From Hydromonas duriensis (GTDB lineage Bacteria > Pseudomonadota > Gammaproteobacteria > Burkholderiales > Burkholderiaceae): DNA of 57,537 nucleotides. The DNA lies in assembly GCF_004363775.1 (NCBI RefSeq), contig NZ_SNZE01000014.1, forward strand, positions 1-57,537. Reading direction: 5' to 3'. Positions 40,175 to 50,022 of the stretch are shown piece after piece. Position 1 is the first letter of the stretch, and the number at the start of each line of letters is the position of its first letter. The notes below the pieces were generated by a model that saw only the letters and a list, made by a program, of their open reading frames with translations, had not been told where the DNA came from and did no database searches. The position numbers were made by a program, and so were the translations under genes.

Positions 40175-42316
40175 ATGTCTTATACTAAAAATGGGAAGAT
40201 TATGGATTACAAAATCCGCTTAAGTAAGTTGGCATTGCCACTGATTCTGCTGCTCGCCAGCAACAGCCTACATGCTGCTGGCGGCGGGGCTATTATTGTT
40301 GATCCAGGCGCAAAAGAAGGTAAGCATTTTGACCCTAAAGGCAAAATGCCCTCAAAGTTTACAATCGAGTTGCAAAATGGTTTACGCAAATCACTGCCTT
40401 TTGATGACAAAACGGATTTTGAAGAAGCTAAAAAAGGCTTTATTGCAGCGCCAGCTTATAAACAAATCATGGCTGAAGCGGGCAACGTTGCTTGGGACAT
40501 GGGCAGCTACGATTACCTGCTAAAAGAAGGTGAAAACTTCGACAGCATTCACCCTTCTCTTCAGCGTCAAGCTATTTTGAATATGGCTTATGGGCTATAT
40601 GAGGTGGTCCCAGGTAAAATTTATCAAGTTCGCGGCTTTGACTTGGCGAACATCAGTTTCGTGAAAACAAACACGGGTTGGATTGTATTCGACCCACTGA
40701 CCGCTAAAGAAACAGCTAAAGCCGCCTTGGATTTCATTAACGAAAAATTAGGCAAACGACCTGTAGTGGGCGTTGTGTTTTCACATTCTCATGCGGACCA
40801 TTTTGGTGGTGTGCGCGGTGTCGTGGATGAGGCAGACGTGAGAAGCGGCAAAGTACCTGTTATTGCCCCAGCGGGCTTTATGGAGCATGCCGTTGCTGAA
40901 AACGTGTATGCGGGTAATGCCATGAATCGACGCATGTTCTTCCAATATGGCGTATTGCTGCCACGCAGCCCATTTGGTCACGTTGACCAGTCCATTGGTA
41001 AAAATACGGCTTCGGGCAATTTGGGCTTAATCGAACCGTCTCGGTATGTTGCAAAAGATTTTGAAAGCATTACCATTGATGGCGTGACCATGGAGTTTCA
41101 AAACACACCTGGCACAGAAGCCCCTTCAGAAATGAACACGTGGTTTCCTCAATTCAAAGCGTTCTGGGCCGCTGAAAACATCACAGGCACAATCCACAAT
41201 ATTTATACACTCCGTGGTGCTTTAGTGCGTGACCCATTGGCTTGGTCTAAACACATCAACAACGCGTTGTATCGCTATGGCACACAAGCTGAGTACATGT
41301 TTGCCTCTCACTCGTGGCCGCGTTTTGGCAACCAACGCATCCAAGATGTCATGCGCACCCAGCGCGATGCTTATGCTCATTTGAACAATCAAGTCTTGCA
41401 TTTGGCGAATCAAGGCGTCACCATCAATGAAATTCACAATGAGTATCAAGTACCTGACTCTTTAAAAGACAAGTGGCACGCGCATAGCTATCACGGCTCG
41501 GAAGAGCATAACAGCCGCGCAGTTATCAATCGCTACTTAGGCTATTGGGATGCCAATCCTGCAACATTGATTCCTCTCTCCCCCAAAGATTCGGCGCCTC
41601 TGTATGTCGAAATGATGGGCGGGGCGAAGAAAATCATGAACAAAGCCAAAGAGCTGAACGACAAAGGTCAATACAGGGCCGCAATGGAAATTTTGAACAA
41701 GCTGGTCTATGCCGAACCTCAGAATCAAGAGGCCAAGGATTTATTGGCTGACACGTTCGAGCAAATTGGTTACCAAAAAGAAAGTCCAAGTGTACGTAAC
41801 AGCTTCTTGGCTGCCGCCTATGAGTTGCGTCACGGCATGCCGTCTGGTGTGCCTCCAAAATCAAGTGGTCCAGATATGATTAAGGCAATGTCAACCGAAC
41901 TGTGGTTAAACTCTTTGGGTATTGCCATGGACACCAAAAAAGTGGCTGGTATTAATTTTGTCATGAATCTTGTACTGCCCGATAATGGTGAAAAATTTGT
42001 TGTCGAATTAAGCAATAGCGCACTCACCAATATCAAAGGTGAACAAGCTGCGAAACCTGATTTGACGCTGACCATTAACCGCTCTGAACTCGAAAAAATC
42101 ATGGGCGGAGCCACAACGTTTGATAAGCTCGTCGCTGATGGAAAGGCGAAACTTGATGGTGACCGCAAATACTTTGACATTTTACGGTCATCTATTGTTC
42201 GCTTTGTACCTGACTTCGAGTTGTTGCCAGGCACTAAATCATCGGCTCCAGACCATCATAAAGCCTCGGCAGATCCATTTGAGGCCAATGACTTGGCGGA
42301 TACCAGCGGTGGTTAA
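40175..42316 (+). CDS. Alkylsulfatase-like metallo-beta-lactamase-fold hydrolase
   Basis: This is a 713-residue protein matching the SdsA1/YjcS linear primary alkylsulfatase family. These enzymes cleave sulfate from primary alkyl sulfates such as SDS using two zinc ions. It has a signal peptide (~10-35, ending NSLHA), so it is probably periplasmic. The metallo-hydrolase motif is HSHADH (FSHSHADHFGG). The helical dimerisation region follows, and the C-terminal ~130 residues are SCP2-like. An alternative start at the second ATG (40202) has a GGGAAG box and also keeps the signal peptide. It is monocistronic, ended by the hairpin at 42364. Confidence 0.9.
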   Translation: MSYTKNGKIMDYKIRLSKLALPLILLLASNSLHAAGGGAIIVDPGAKEGKHFDPKGKMPSKFTIELQNGLRKSLPFDDKTDFEEAKKGFIAAPAYKQIMAEAGNVAWDMGSYDYLLKEGENFDSIHPSLQRQAILNMAYGLYEVVPGKIYQVRGFDLANISFVKTNTGWIVFDPLTAKETAKAALDFINEKLGKRPVVGVVFSHSHADHFGGVRGVVDEADVRSGKVPVIAPAGFMEHAVAENVYAGNAMNRRMFFQYGVLLPRSPFGHVDQSIGKNTASGNLGLIEPSRYVAKDFESITIDGVTMEFQNTPGTEAPSEMNTWFPQFKAFWAAENITGTIHNIYTLRGALVRDPLAWSKHINNALYRYGTQAEYMFASHSWPRFGNQRIQDVMRTQRDAYAHLNNQVLHLANQGVTINEIHNEYQVPDSLKDKWHAHSYHGSEEHNSRAVINRYLGYWDANPATLIPLSPKDSAPLYVEMMGGAKKIMNKAKELNDKGQYRAAMEILNKLVYAEPQNQEAKDLLADTFEQIGYQKESPSVRNSFLAAAYELRHGMPSGVPPKSSGPDMIKAMSTELWLNSLGIAMDTKKVAGINFVMNLVLPDNGEKFVVELSNSALTNIKGEQAAKPDLTLTINRSELEKIMGGATTFDKLVADGKAKLDGDRKYFDILRSSIVRFVPDFELLPGTKSSAPDHHKASADPFEANDLADTSGG

Positions 42317-42363
42317 TGTTGTTTGATGGCGACCATGTTTTAGCAAGTTGTCATTAACTAAGC

Positions 42364-42396
42364 GGGGAAACACATATTCTGTGTTTCCCCTTTTTT
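42364..42396 (+). terminator. Strong Rho-independent terminator
   Basis: GGGGAAACACA, loop TATTC, TGTGTTTCCCC then six T: a perfect 11-bp stem directly after the alkylsulfatase-like gene. Confidence 0.92.
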
Positions 42397-42500
42397 ATTC
42401 GTTTATATTTATTTAATCAGACCCGCTCAATCGGTAAAAAGTAAGCTAAACTTGCCCTATCTTGATTCAACAATGCGCCCCCTCTTAACCTCAGAACGCC

Positions 42501-44246
42501 ATGACACAACATCGCCCGCAAACACTTGCCAATCAGATCCTTAAAGGTTTTGACCGCCATTACGCTCGTTTTCGCGAATGCGCACGGGCGGCAAAAATTG
42601 CGTTTGAACAAGCCGACTGGCCGCAAATTCAAAAACTCGCGGCAGAGCGTATCGCTTTTTATGATGAGCGCGTGCACGACACCGCCACTGCGATTAAACA
42701 AAGCGGGGACTTTTCAAAGGTCGATGAAGCGTTTTGGCATTCAGTCAAAACCGAATACGTTGAATTGCTTATGAACCACCACCAGCCCGAGTGTGCTGAA
42801 ACTTTTTTCAACTCGGTGTCGACCAAAGTCCTAGACCGCGAATATTTCAACAATGACATGTTATTCGTGCGCCCCATGATTTCAACCGAATACATTGACT
42901 CCGAATCAGCCACCTACAGCAGCTACTACCCCAACCGCGATGGCTGGCAAGCCGCCTTAACAGCGATGTTCAATGATTTGGGCATGCACCGCCCCTTCAC
43001 GGATTTGGCTCGCGATGTACAAGCCATCATTGCGCGCTTAAGCAAGTCATCAAACAAAATTTTCGAGGCACGACCAAATCTTCAAATTCAAGCCGTGCGC
43101 TCATTGTTTTACCGCAACAAGGGCGGTTACCTGTTGGGTAAAATCATCAATGGCCATGACAATTATCCTTTCGCCATTCCAATTTTGCATGATGCTGAAG
43201 GTGGCTTATGTGCGGACACCATTTTGTTGGATGGTCGGCACTTGGGTTCTTTATTTTCTTTCAACCGCGCATATTTCATGATTGACTGCGAAGTGCCCAG
43301 CGCACTGGTTCAGTTTTTGCAAACAGTCCTGCCCCAAAAACCAAGGGCTGAGTTGTATAGCATGATTGGGTTACAAAAACACGGTAAAGCTCTTTTTTAT
43401 CGAGACTTTAAACATCACCAAAAACATTCCACGGATGATTTCATCCTTGCGCCTGGCATTAAGGGTTTAGTCATGCTGGTGTTCACCCTACCCTCATATC
43501 CTTATGTTTTTAAACTCATTAAAGACGTCATTTCTCCGCCCAAAGAGGTGGACAAGGAGCTGGTGGAAAAAAAATATCAATTGGTGAAAAAGCATGACCG
43601 CGTTGGCCGCATGGCTGACACCCTTGAGTTTTCTAATGTGGCGTTTCCACACGCACGCTTCACCCAAGAATTGATTGACGAAATCACCAAACTGGCGCCA
43701 ACCGAAATCGCGTATGAGGGTGACAACGTCATCATCAAACACGTGTACATTGAGCGTCGCATGATGCCGTTAAATATGTACTTACAAGACGCCAGCCAAC
43801 GCGGCGACAAGAGCCGTAAAGACAATGCGGTCATCGAATATGGCAATGCCATCAAAGACATGGTCGCCGCCAATATTTTCCCAGGCGACATGCTGTTTAA
43901 AAATTTTGGCGTGACGCGTGGCGGCCGTGTGGTGTTTTATGATTACGATGAAATTGAATACCTAACCGACTGTAAATTCCGCCCGATTCCAAAACGCTAC
44001 GACGACGAAGATGACATGGGCGAGGTGTGGTATTCAGTCGATAAATACGATGTATTCCCAGAAGAGTTTGAAAAATTTTTATTAACCGACCCCGAGGTGA
44101 AACAAGTCTTTATGCGTTATCATGCTGAATTACTCGACTGGAAATATTGGCAAAGTCACCAAGAGCGCATCCGCGCAGGGCATATTGAGGACTTTTACCC
44201 ATATCCACATCACCTGCGATTTGTCGAAAGCGGCTACACCAGTTGA
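42501..44246 (+). CDS. aceK: Isocitrate dehydrogenase kinase/phosphatase
   Basis: AceK phosphorylates isocitrate dehydrogenase, switching flux to the glyoxylate shunt during growth on acetate or fatty acids, and reverses the reaction. It has 581 residues, family length. The regulatory domain is ~1-310; the kinase-like part has the P-loop region APGIKGLVMLVFTLP, the ATP-binding Lys region VFKLIKD and DMLFKNFGV with YDYDEIEYL. No aceA/aceB is adjacent in the window. Confidence 0.97.
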   Translation: MTQHRPQTLANQILKGFDRHYARFRECARAAKIAFEQADWPQIQKLAAERIAFYDERVHDTATAIKQSGDFSKVDEAFWHSVKTEYVELLMNHHQPECAETFFNSVSTKVLDREYFNNDMLFVRPMISTEYIDSESATYSSYYPNRDGWQAALTAMFNDLGMHRPFTDLARDVQAIIARLSKSSNKIFEARPNLQIQAVRSLFYRNKGGYLLGKIINGHDNYPFAIPILHDAEGGLCADTILLDGRHLGSLFSFNRAYFMIDCEVPSALVQFLQTVLPQKPRAELYSMIGLQKHGKALFYRDFKHHQKHSTDDFILAPGIKGLVMLVFTLPSYPYVFKLIKDVISPPKEVDKELVEKKYQLVKKHDRVGRMADTLEFSNVAFPHARFTQELIDEITKLAPTEIAYEGDNVIIKHVYIERRMMPLNMYLQDASQRGDKSRKDNAVIEYGNAIKDMVAANIFPGDMLFKNFGVTRGGRVVFYDYDEIEYLTDCKFRPIPKRYDDEDDMGEVWYSVDKYDVFPEEFEKFLLTDPEVKQVFMRYHAELLDWKYWQSHQERIRAGHIEDFYPYPHHLRFVESGYTS

Positions 44247-44343
44247 TGCGAAACAACAGATTTTATTGTCAACATTGAACTTATAAAAACTTTTTATACA
44301 CTTGTTTTTTTCAGTACTTTTACCCGTTCAGGAGAATGCGTTC

Positions 44344-45414
44344 ATGAACCCTATTTTAAAAAAAATATCAGCGGCACTCGCTGCCACCATGTTATTTGCA
44401 GGTTGCGCAACAGCACAAAACACAAACAACACTTCATCGGCGACCTCACCTCAAGTGCAAGTACCCAATTTAAATAACTATGCCGAACGCAGCGATGTCA
44501 AAGAGTTTGTCAAAATGATGAGCGATAAGTACGGTTACTCACAAGAAAAATTGCTCATCACGTTTTCAAATGCTGAAAAAATGGACACCGTACTGAGCCA
44601 ACTGGAAAAAGACAAACCGAATCCCAACTTCAAAAAAAACTGGGAAACTTATCGCAAACGCTACATTGAACCGATTCGCATTAAAGCGGGCGTCGATTTT
44701 TGGAATAAAAACGAGGCCACTTTAGCGCGCGCCGCCAAGCAATACGGCGTACCCGAATATATTTTAGTCGGCATCATTGGGGTCGAGACCATTTATGGTC
44801 GATACATGGGCGACACCAATGTATTTGATGTGTTGACTACCGTTTCGTTCGATTACCCACGCCGCAGCGACGAGTACAAAAAATTCCTCGAAGAATACAT
44901 CGTACTCGCCATCACCAACAAAATGCCGTTGCGCTCAGTGAAAGGCTCATACGCTGGCGCGATAGGCATCCCACAGTTTATGCCAGACTCTTGGCGCGAC
45001 TACGGCGTTGACTTTGACGGCGACGGCAAAGTTGATTTACGCAACAGCACAGCCGATGCAATCGGTTCTGTCGCCAACTTTTTGAAACAAAAAGGCGGCT
45101 GGATTCCAGGGCAAGATGTGGTGTATGCCGTTAAGTTCGATGGCGACAGTCCAAAAATCAAAGACCTGCTCGCGCAGCCCATTGAGCCGAGCTTGACCAT
45201 CAAACAAATTAAAGAGTTTGGCGTCAGCTCACCAGAAAACATTCGTTCAGACATCAAACTATCTTTGATAGACCTGCCCAACGGCGACAAGCCGACGTCA
45301 TACCTACTCGGCTCACGTAATTTTTACGCCATTACGCGCTACAACAAAAGCTACATGTACGCGATGTCCGTATATGACTTAGGCTCCGAAGTCGCCAAAG
45401 CACGGTTGAAATAA
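44344..45414 (+). CDS. mltB: Lytic murein transglycosylase B
   Basis: MltB cleaves the MurNAc-GlcNAc bond of peptidoglycan, forming 1,6-anhydro ends. It has 356 residues from the chosen ATG, which has a GGAGA box 8 nt upstream (the frame opens earlier at 44302). The lipobox is LFAGC, so it is probably outer-membrane anchored. The catalytic Glu is in GIIGVETIYGRYMG, and IGIPQFMPDSWRDY is the second family block. Confidence 0.92.
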   Translation: MNPILKKISAALAATMLFAGCATAQNTNNTSSATSPQVQVPNLNNYAERSDVKEFVKMMSDKYGYSQEKLLITFSNAEKMDTVLSQLEKDKPNPNFKKNWETYRKRYIEPIRIKAGVDFWNKNEATLARAAKQYGVPEYILVGIIGVETIYGRYMGDTNVFDVLTTVSFDYPRRSDEYKKFLEEYIVLAITNKMPLRSVKGSYAGAIGIPQFMPDSWRDYGVDFDGDGKVDLRNSTADAIGSVANFLKQKGGWIPGQDVVYAVKFDGDSPKIKDLLAQPIEPSLTIKQIKEFGVSSPENIRSDIKLSLIDLPNGDKPTSYLLGSRNFYAITRYNKSYMYAMSVYDLGSEVAKARLK

Positions 45415-45429
45415 AGACTCCACGCAAAA

Positions 45430-45451
45430 GACGCCTCAAGGCGTCTTTTTT
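45430..45451 (+). terminator. Rho-independent terminator after mltB
   Basis: GACGCC, loop TCAA, GGCGTC, then TTTTTT, preceded by an A run. Confidence 0.88.
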
Positions 45452-45629
45452 GTTTGAATGCCACACTTTAAAATCCAAAGTTAGAAATAACAATGCTCGA
45501 ATGTTGTTTTGAAACATTCACCCCATGAAAATTCTATACAACATGTTAAAATCATCTAATGATTTTTAAAAAAATCGAAAAAGCTAAATATTAAGAAACA
45601 TTCCAAGATTTTTTATACGCGTATCCAAA

Positions 45630-46781
45630 ATGACAAAAAAACTCAACATCGGCATCTCTATTTTTGCCGTCAAAGACATCAACATTTGGGCCAATGGTTT
45701 AAATATGAACTTGGCTTTTTTAGTGCAACTCTTGCGCCAAAGCCCAGACATTGGCAAAGTGTACTTGCTCAACGGCGGCGATTTAGATGCCATTCCAGAG
45801 GGCTTGGAGTTTGGTGGACTGGACGCACAACTGGTACGCCCCCATGACGTGACCCACGATGTCGATGTGGTCATCGAAATGGGCGCGCAACTGCCCGTGG
45901 AATGGCTGCACCGAGTTCACGCCCTCGGTGTGAAATTAGTCAGCTTTTTGGTTGGGCACACCTACTGTTCAAATATTGAAGCGGCGATTTTCGAACGCCC
46001 TTCGGGTCAAATGTTTAACGATGTCCCTTGGGCAGAAACTTGGACGCTCCCTCAATACGCCAAAACCTGTATCCCCATGCTGCAAACCATCACGCGTGCA
46101 CCCGTTGTAACCATGCCGCATATTTGGTCGCCGATGTTCATCGAGCAGCGCATTAAAACTTTGGGTGAAAAAGGACAGGCATTCGGCTTTAAGCCTCATG
46201 AACATCAAGCTCAGCCTCGCGCTTGGCGAGCAGCCGTGTTTGAACCCAATATTTCGGTAGCTAAAAATTGTGTGATTGCCATGCTCGCTTGTGAAGCGGC
46301 ATACCGCCTCGAAAAACAATCCATTGGTTTAATGATGGCCATGAACACTTTTCACATGAAAGAACACCAAACCTTTAACCGCTTGGCCTCCCACTTGGAC
46401 TTAACTCGGGACTCCAAAGCCAGTTATGAGCCGCGCGTCGCCTTTGTCGAAGGGATGATTGATCATCAATTTGACGTCGTTGTATCCCACCAATGGGAAA
46501 ATGCTCAAAACTATTTGTATTACGATACCCTGTACGGCGGCTATCCATTGGTTCACAACTCGCCGTTTATGCAAGAAGCGGGTATGGGGTTCTACTATCC
46601 AGAATTTGAAGCACAAATCGGCGGCGAGGTTTTGGTTCAAGCATGGCGCAAAGACGCCGAGTTTTGGGCCGACTACAGCAAACGTTCAAACGAGTTTTTA
46701 AAAACGCTTGCGCCAGACCACCCAGAGAACATTGGTGTGTTTGTACAACGTCTAAAACATTTAGCAGGAGCGCGTGTATGA
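45630..46781 (+). CDS. DUF2827-family protein, copy 1 (putative glycosyltransferase)
   Basis: This is a 383-residue protein. It has the DUF2827 pattern: N-terminal LNIGISIFAVKDINIWANG with LAFLVQLL, a central PHIWSPMF block and FEPNISVAKN, and the C-terminal SHQWENAQNYLYYDTLYGGY that recurs in the two paralogues nearby. The layout fits a GT-B fold, and family members lie in surface-glycosylation loci; activity is inferred. It is the first gene of the nine-gene cluster, 180 nt after the mltB terminator, and overlaps the next by 4 nt (ATGA). Confidence 0.85.
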   Translation: MTKKLNIGISIFAVKDINIWANGLNMNLAFLVQLLRQSPDIGKVYLLNGGDLDAIPEGLEFGGLDAQLVRPHDVTHDVDVVIEMGAQLPVEWLHRVHALGVKLVSFLVGHTYCSNIEAAIFERPSGQMFNDVPWAETWTLPQYAKTCIPMLQTITRAPVVTMPHIWSPMFIEQRIKTLGEKGQAFGFKPHEHQAQPRAWRAAVFEPNISVAKNCVIAMLACEAAYRLEKQSIGLMMAMNTFHMKEHQTFNRLASHLDLTRDSKASYEPRVAFVEGMIDHQFDVVVSHQWENAQNYLYYDTLYGGYPLVHNSPFMQEAGMGFYYPEFEAQIGGEVLVQAWRKDAEFWADYSKRSNEFLKTLAPDHPENIGVFVQRLKHLAGARV

Positions 46782-47914
46782 GTAAATCCACCAAACCCAA
46801 CCGTAAACTAAAAGTTGGCGTCACCATCCATGTCCGCGATGGTTTTCAGTCTGTTTGGGAAAATGGCATTTTTCAAAACTGCGCGTTCTTGGTGCAGTTG
46901 TTACAACAGTCACCCGAGGTCGAGCAGGCTTATTTGGTCAACCCCGCTGGGGTTAAGCCCAACGATGCCATGATGTTAAGTGATATGAACTTGCCCATCA
47001 TCAGCCTTGACCAGTCAATGGAAATGCTTGATGTCATCATTGAAATGAGCGCGATGCTCGATGACAACTGGGTGCGTGCTTTCAAGGAAAAAGGCGGGCG
47101 TTACGCATGGATGCGCGTGGGTAATGACTACGTCATTGACATTGAACGCGCGATGTTTAACAAGCCATCGGCCGCGTTGGTGAACGATAAACCGTACGAT
47201 GCGATATGGACCATTCCTGAGTATGAAGTCAGTTGTAAAGATTACTTCAGCATCACCACGCGCGCGCCCGTGAAGTTTTTACCTCATTTGTGGACGCCTT
47301 TGTTTTTTGAAAAAGGCATCGCCACCTTGCCAAAAGACAAGCACTTTGGCTATATACCCAACCAAAAACGCTGGCGTGTATGTGCCTTTGAACCGAATGT
47401 CTGCATGGTTAAAACGTCTTACATCCCGATGTTGAGTATTGAAGAGGCGTATCGAGAAAAGCCCGAATTCCTTGAGCATGTGCGCTTGTTAAACACCTTG
47501 CACATTAAGGATAATGGCAAATTTGTCGCTTTAGCACGCCGTTTGGATATTGTGAACCACGGTCTAACCAGCTTTGAAAGTCGCTTTGCAGTATACGAGT
47601 ATATGGCTCATTATGGCGATTGCATCTTTTCGCACCACTGGGAAAATGGGCAAAACTACCTGTATTACGAAGCACTGTATGGCGGTTACCCATTGATTCA
47701 CAACTCAACTTTTATCAAAGACTACGGCTATTACTATCCTGATTTCGACACGCAAGCGGGTGGCAAAGCCTTGCTTAAAGCCTTTGAGACCCATGATTTA
47801 CGTTTAGATGACTATAAGCGCGAGGCGAAAAAGCTGCTGCATGCGCTGGACGTCAATAACCCTGAAAACATCGAGATTTATACCACCGAGTTGCTGAACT
47901 TGTATGCCAACTAA
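46778..47914 (+). CDS. DUF2827-family protein, copy 2 (putative glycosyltransferase)
   Basis: This is a 378-residue paralogue of the preceding gene: LKVGVTIHVRDGFQSVWENG, LPHLWTPLFF, FEPNVCMVKT and SHHWENGQNYLYYEALYGGY. The frame opens 135 nt earlier, but the ATG at 46778 overlaps the previous stop (ATGA) and has an AGGAG box upstream, giving a start that matches the paralogue. Donor and acceptor are unknown. Confidence 0.87.
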   Translation: MSKSTKPNRKLKVGVTIHVRDGFQSVWENGIFQNCAFLVQLLQQSPEVEQAYLVNPAGVKPNDAMMLSDMNLPIISLDQSMEMLDVIIEMSAMLDDNWVRAFKEKGGRYAWMRVGNDYVIDIERAMFNKPSAALVNDKPYDAIWTIPEYEVSCKDYFSITTRAPVKFLPHLWTPLFFEKGIATLPKDKHFGYIPNQKRWRVCAFEPNVCMVKTSYIPMLSIEEAYREKPEFLEHVRLLNTLHIKDNGKFVALARRLDIVNHGLTSFESRFAVYEYMAHYGDCIFSHHWENGQNYLYYEALYGGYPLIHNSTFIKDYGYYYPDFDTQAGGKALLKAFETHDLRLDDYKREAKKLLHALDVNNPENIEIYTTELLNLYAN

Positions 47915-48048
47915 AGGGTGCACAATCAAAACAAGCAAGACCACTTTGAATAGTCAATAATAGCAAGCATCTTCTTTGTTATTGATTTAAACATCATTTA
48001 AAAAGCGTGGATGATTCTGCGCTCAGTTATTTATTGGAACTTTCTAAC

Positions 48049-49404
48049 ATGACTAAAGTCATCAGTTTTTTCACTTTCAAAGACGATGAAGTTTTGCGCA
48101 ACCATCGCTACTATTGCCAAATGATGGGCTACGAGCACATGTGGGTGGAAAGCAAGTTTTTAGGGCATCATTACATGCGCATTGCTTACAAATACAATGT
48201 GTTGTTAGAGCAACTAAAGGCTCAGCCCGAAGGCGGGTTGCTCATGCTGCTTGACCAGCACTCGACTGTGATGCATCCTCTGTCCCTAGACGACATGATG
48301 AACGGCATGGACAGCATGATTATCACAGGGCCAACAGAGGTGAACAAGCCTGAAATGGTTTTCACCAACATGATTATTCTGCGCAACACGCCCGCCATTC
48401 GTCAAACCTTGTTCGATATTTTAATGGCATTGCATGGTCGCTTGGCAGGACAAGACCTGCCCGAAGAAGAGTTTTTGCTGCAAAAACTCAACGTTATGCC
48501 TTCCAATACGGTGTTTGGTGACACCTTCTTAAACATCACTTGGCGCATCACATCGTGGACGCAAACAAAAAATTTCATCATGAATTTTGGTGCGCCACCT
48601 GCGTTTGACGAACACGGTCGAATTGACCATAACGCTGTTCATGCGCTTGGGCACGATGCCAACTTAGAGCGTTTGCTTATCAAAAACATCAATGAGCACG
48701 TCATCAACGGCGCCCCCTTGTTACAACGTCCAGATTACCCTGCTATTTCAGAAGACGCAGTCAGTCACTTTAACCCTGACAGCAAAATTGCTTTAGTCAC
48801 GCTGTACACCCATCACATCAACACTTACGCGCGCGTGTCCGAGCACAATGTCAAACGCTATTGTGACCGTCATCATTACGCCTATCATGTGTATCGTGGC
48901 ATTCCAGCCGAGCTGGATCCTGCTATTAATGGCACATGGGTTAAAAGCTGGCTGCTGAAAAACCTCATCGCCAATCATGAGTGGATTATTTGGGTCGATG
49001 CGGATGTCATTTTCCGCAATCCAAGCATTAAACTCGAACCCTTGCTTGAGGGGCGCGATTTGTTATTTGCCAAAGATTTATGCGCATGGCCCATCAATGC
49101 GGGCATCATGGGCTTTAGAAACACACCTGAAAATATTGAATTATTGGCGCGCATTTGGGAGCGCATGGTCAATGTTAAAGACAAATCGACGGTGTACAGC
49201 GACCAAGGCGACCAGCACCACACGATTGTCGAGCTGTACGAGTCTAATCTGATTAACGAGCAAAACATCCTCAGCAGTTTGACCATCAACACACCGCCGC
49301 AATTTTCATTGGGCGACAATCTATTGACCCATTATGTCGGCTGGGGTGAGCCCTATCGTTCAATCTATATGGCCGCCCACGATGAAGACTCTTTGAAGTA
49401 CTAA
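48049..49404 (+). CDS. Tandem GT-A protein with GT34 (GMA12/MNN10-type) C-terminal domain
   Basis: This is a 451-residue protein. The C-terminal half (~245-440) is GT34-like: the metal-binding DxD is in WIIWVDADVIFRN (Asp317-Asp319), followed by NAGIMGFRN and DQGDQHHTIVEL. The N-terminal half (~1-215) looks like a second GT-A domain but has LLDQHSTVMH (Asp69) where the DxD would be, so it may be inactive. The frame opens at a GTG at 48007; the ATG at 48049 with a GGAA box is preferred. GT34 enzymes add galactose or mannose; specificity here is unknown. A 134-nt gap separates it from copy 2. Confidence 0.82.
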   Translation: MTKVISFFTFKDDEVLRNHRYYCQMMGYEHMWVESKFLGHHYMRIAYKYNVLLEQLKAQPEGGLLMLLDQHSTVMHPLSLDDMMNGMDSMIITGPTEVNKPEMVFTNMIILRNTPAIRQTLFDILMALHGRLAGQDLPEEEFLLQKLNVMPSNTVFGDTFLNITWRITSWTQTKNFIMNFGAPPAFDEHGRIDHNAVHALGHDANLERLLIKNINEHVINGAPLLQRPDYPAISEDAVSHFNPDSKIALVTLYTHHINTYARVSEHNVKRYCDRHHYAYHVYRGIPAELDPAINGTWVKSWLLKNLIANHEWIIWVDADVIFRNPSIKLEPLLEGRDLLFAKDLCAWPINAGIMGFRNTPENIELLARIWERMVNVKDKSTVYSDQGDQHHTIVELYESNLINEQNILSSLTINTPPQFSLGDNLLTHYVGWGEPYRSIYMAAHDEDSLKY

Positions 49405-49426
49405 TCAGACATTAATAAGGATACAC

Positions 49427-50020
49427 ATGGACATTCCGCGCAAACTACAAATCGGCTCTGGTAACAAATACAACGAAGAATTTTTCAATGTAGACATCAA
49501 CAAGTCTCGCAAAGTCGATATGATTTTAGACATTGCGGCTCCGCTACCAACAGAGCCCGTTGTCACAGAACGCTTTGGCGAAGTCACCTTAAAGCATGGT
49601 ATGTTCGACTACGTATTGTGCGAGCATGTTTTAGAACACATTCCTAATCTCGTGGCCGCCATGACCAATATGCTGAATTTGCTCAGTGACGGCGGCATTA
49701 TTGAAATCGAAGTGCCATACGATTTGTCGTATGGCGCATGGATGGATCCCACACACGTCCGAGCTTTTAATGAGCTGTCTTGGGACTATTATTGTGACAG
49801 CGCATGGTACTTAAACTGGCGCACCCATCGTTTTGACATCGTTGACTTGGCCTATTTTATTGACTCAGCATACGGCAAAAGCATGTTTGAGCATCACGGT
49901 CAAAACTGGGATGCCGTGCGCCCCATGCCTCGAGTCATCGAGCGCATTCGCGTCAAAATGAAAAAACGCCCATATACAGAAGAAGAGCTCAAAGCCAACC
50001 AAGAACGTGCCGTTGACTGA
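49427..50020 (+). CDS. SAM-dependent methyltransferase-like protein
   Basis: This is a 197-residue class I methyltransferase-like protein. Motif I is IGSGNKYNEEFFNVD; HVLEHIPNLVAAM is the Met-11-type helix after a FDYVLCEH strand. LLSDGGIIEIEVP then completes the core. It is clearly homologous to the C-terminal domains of the two fusion genes downstream, but keeps the glycine motif they lack. It may methylate a sugar or terminal residue of the product. It starts 22 nt after the GT34-like gene and is 2 nt from the next gene. Confidence 0.82.
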   Translation: MDIPRKLQIGSGNKYNEEFFNVDINKSRKVDMILDIAAPLPTEPVVTERFGEVTLKHGMFDYVLCEHVLEHIPNLVAAMTNMLNLLSDGGIIEIEVPYDLSYGAWMDPTHVRAFNELSWDYYCDSAWYLNWRTHRFDIVDLAYFIDSAYGKSMFEHHGQNWDAVRPMPRVIERIRVKMKKRPYTEEELKANQERAVD

Positions 50021-50022
50021 CC

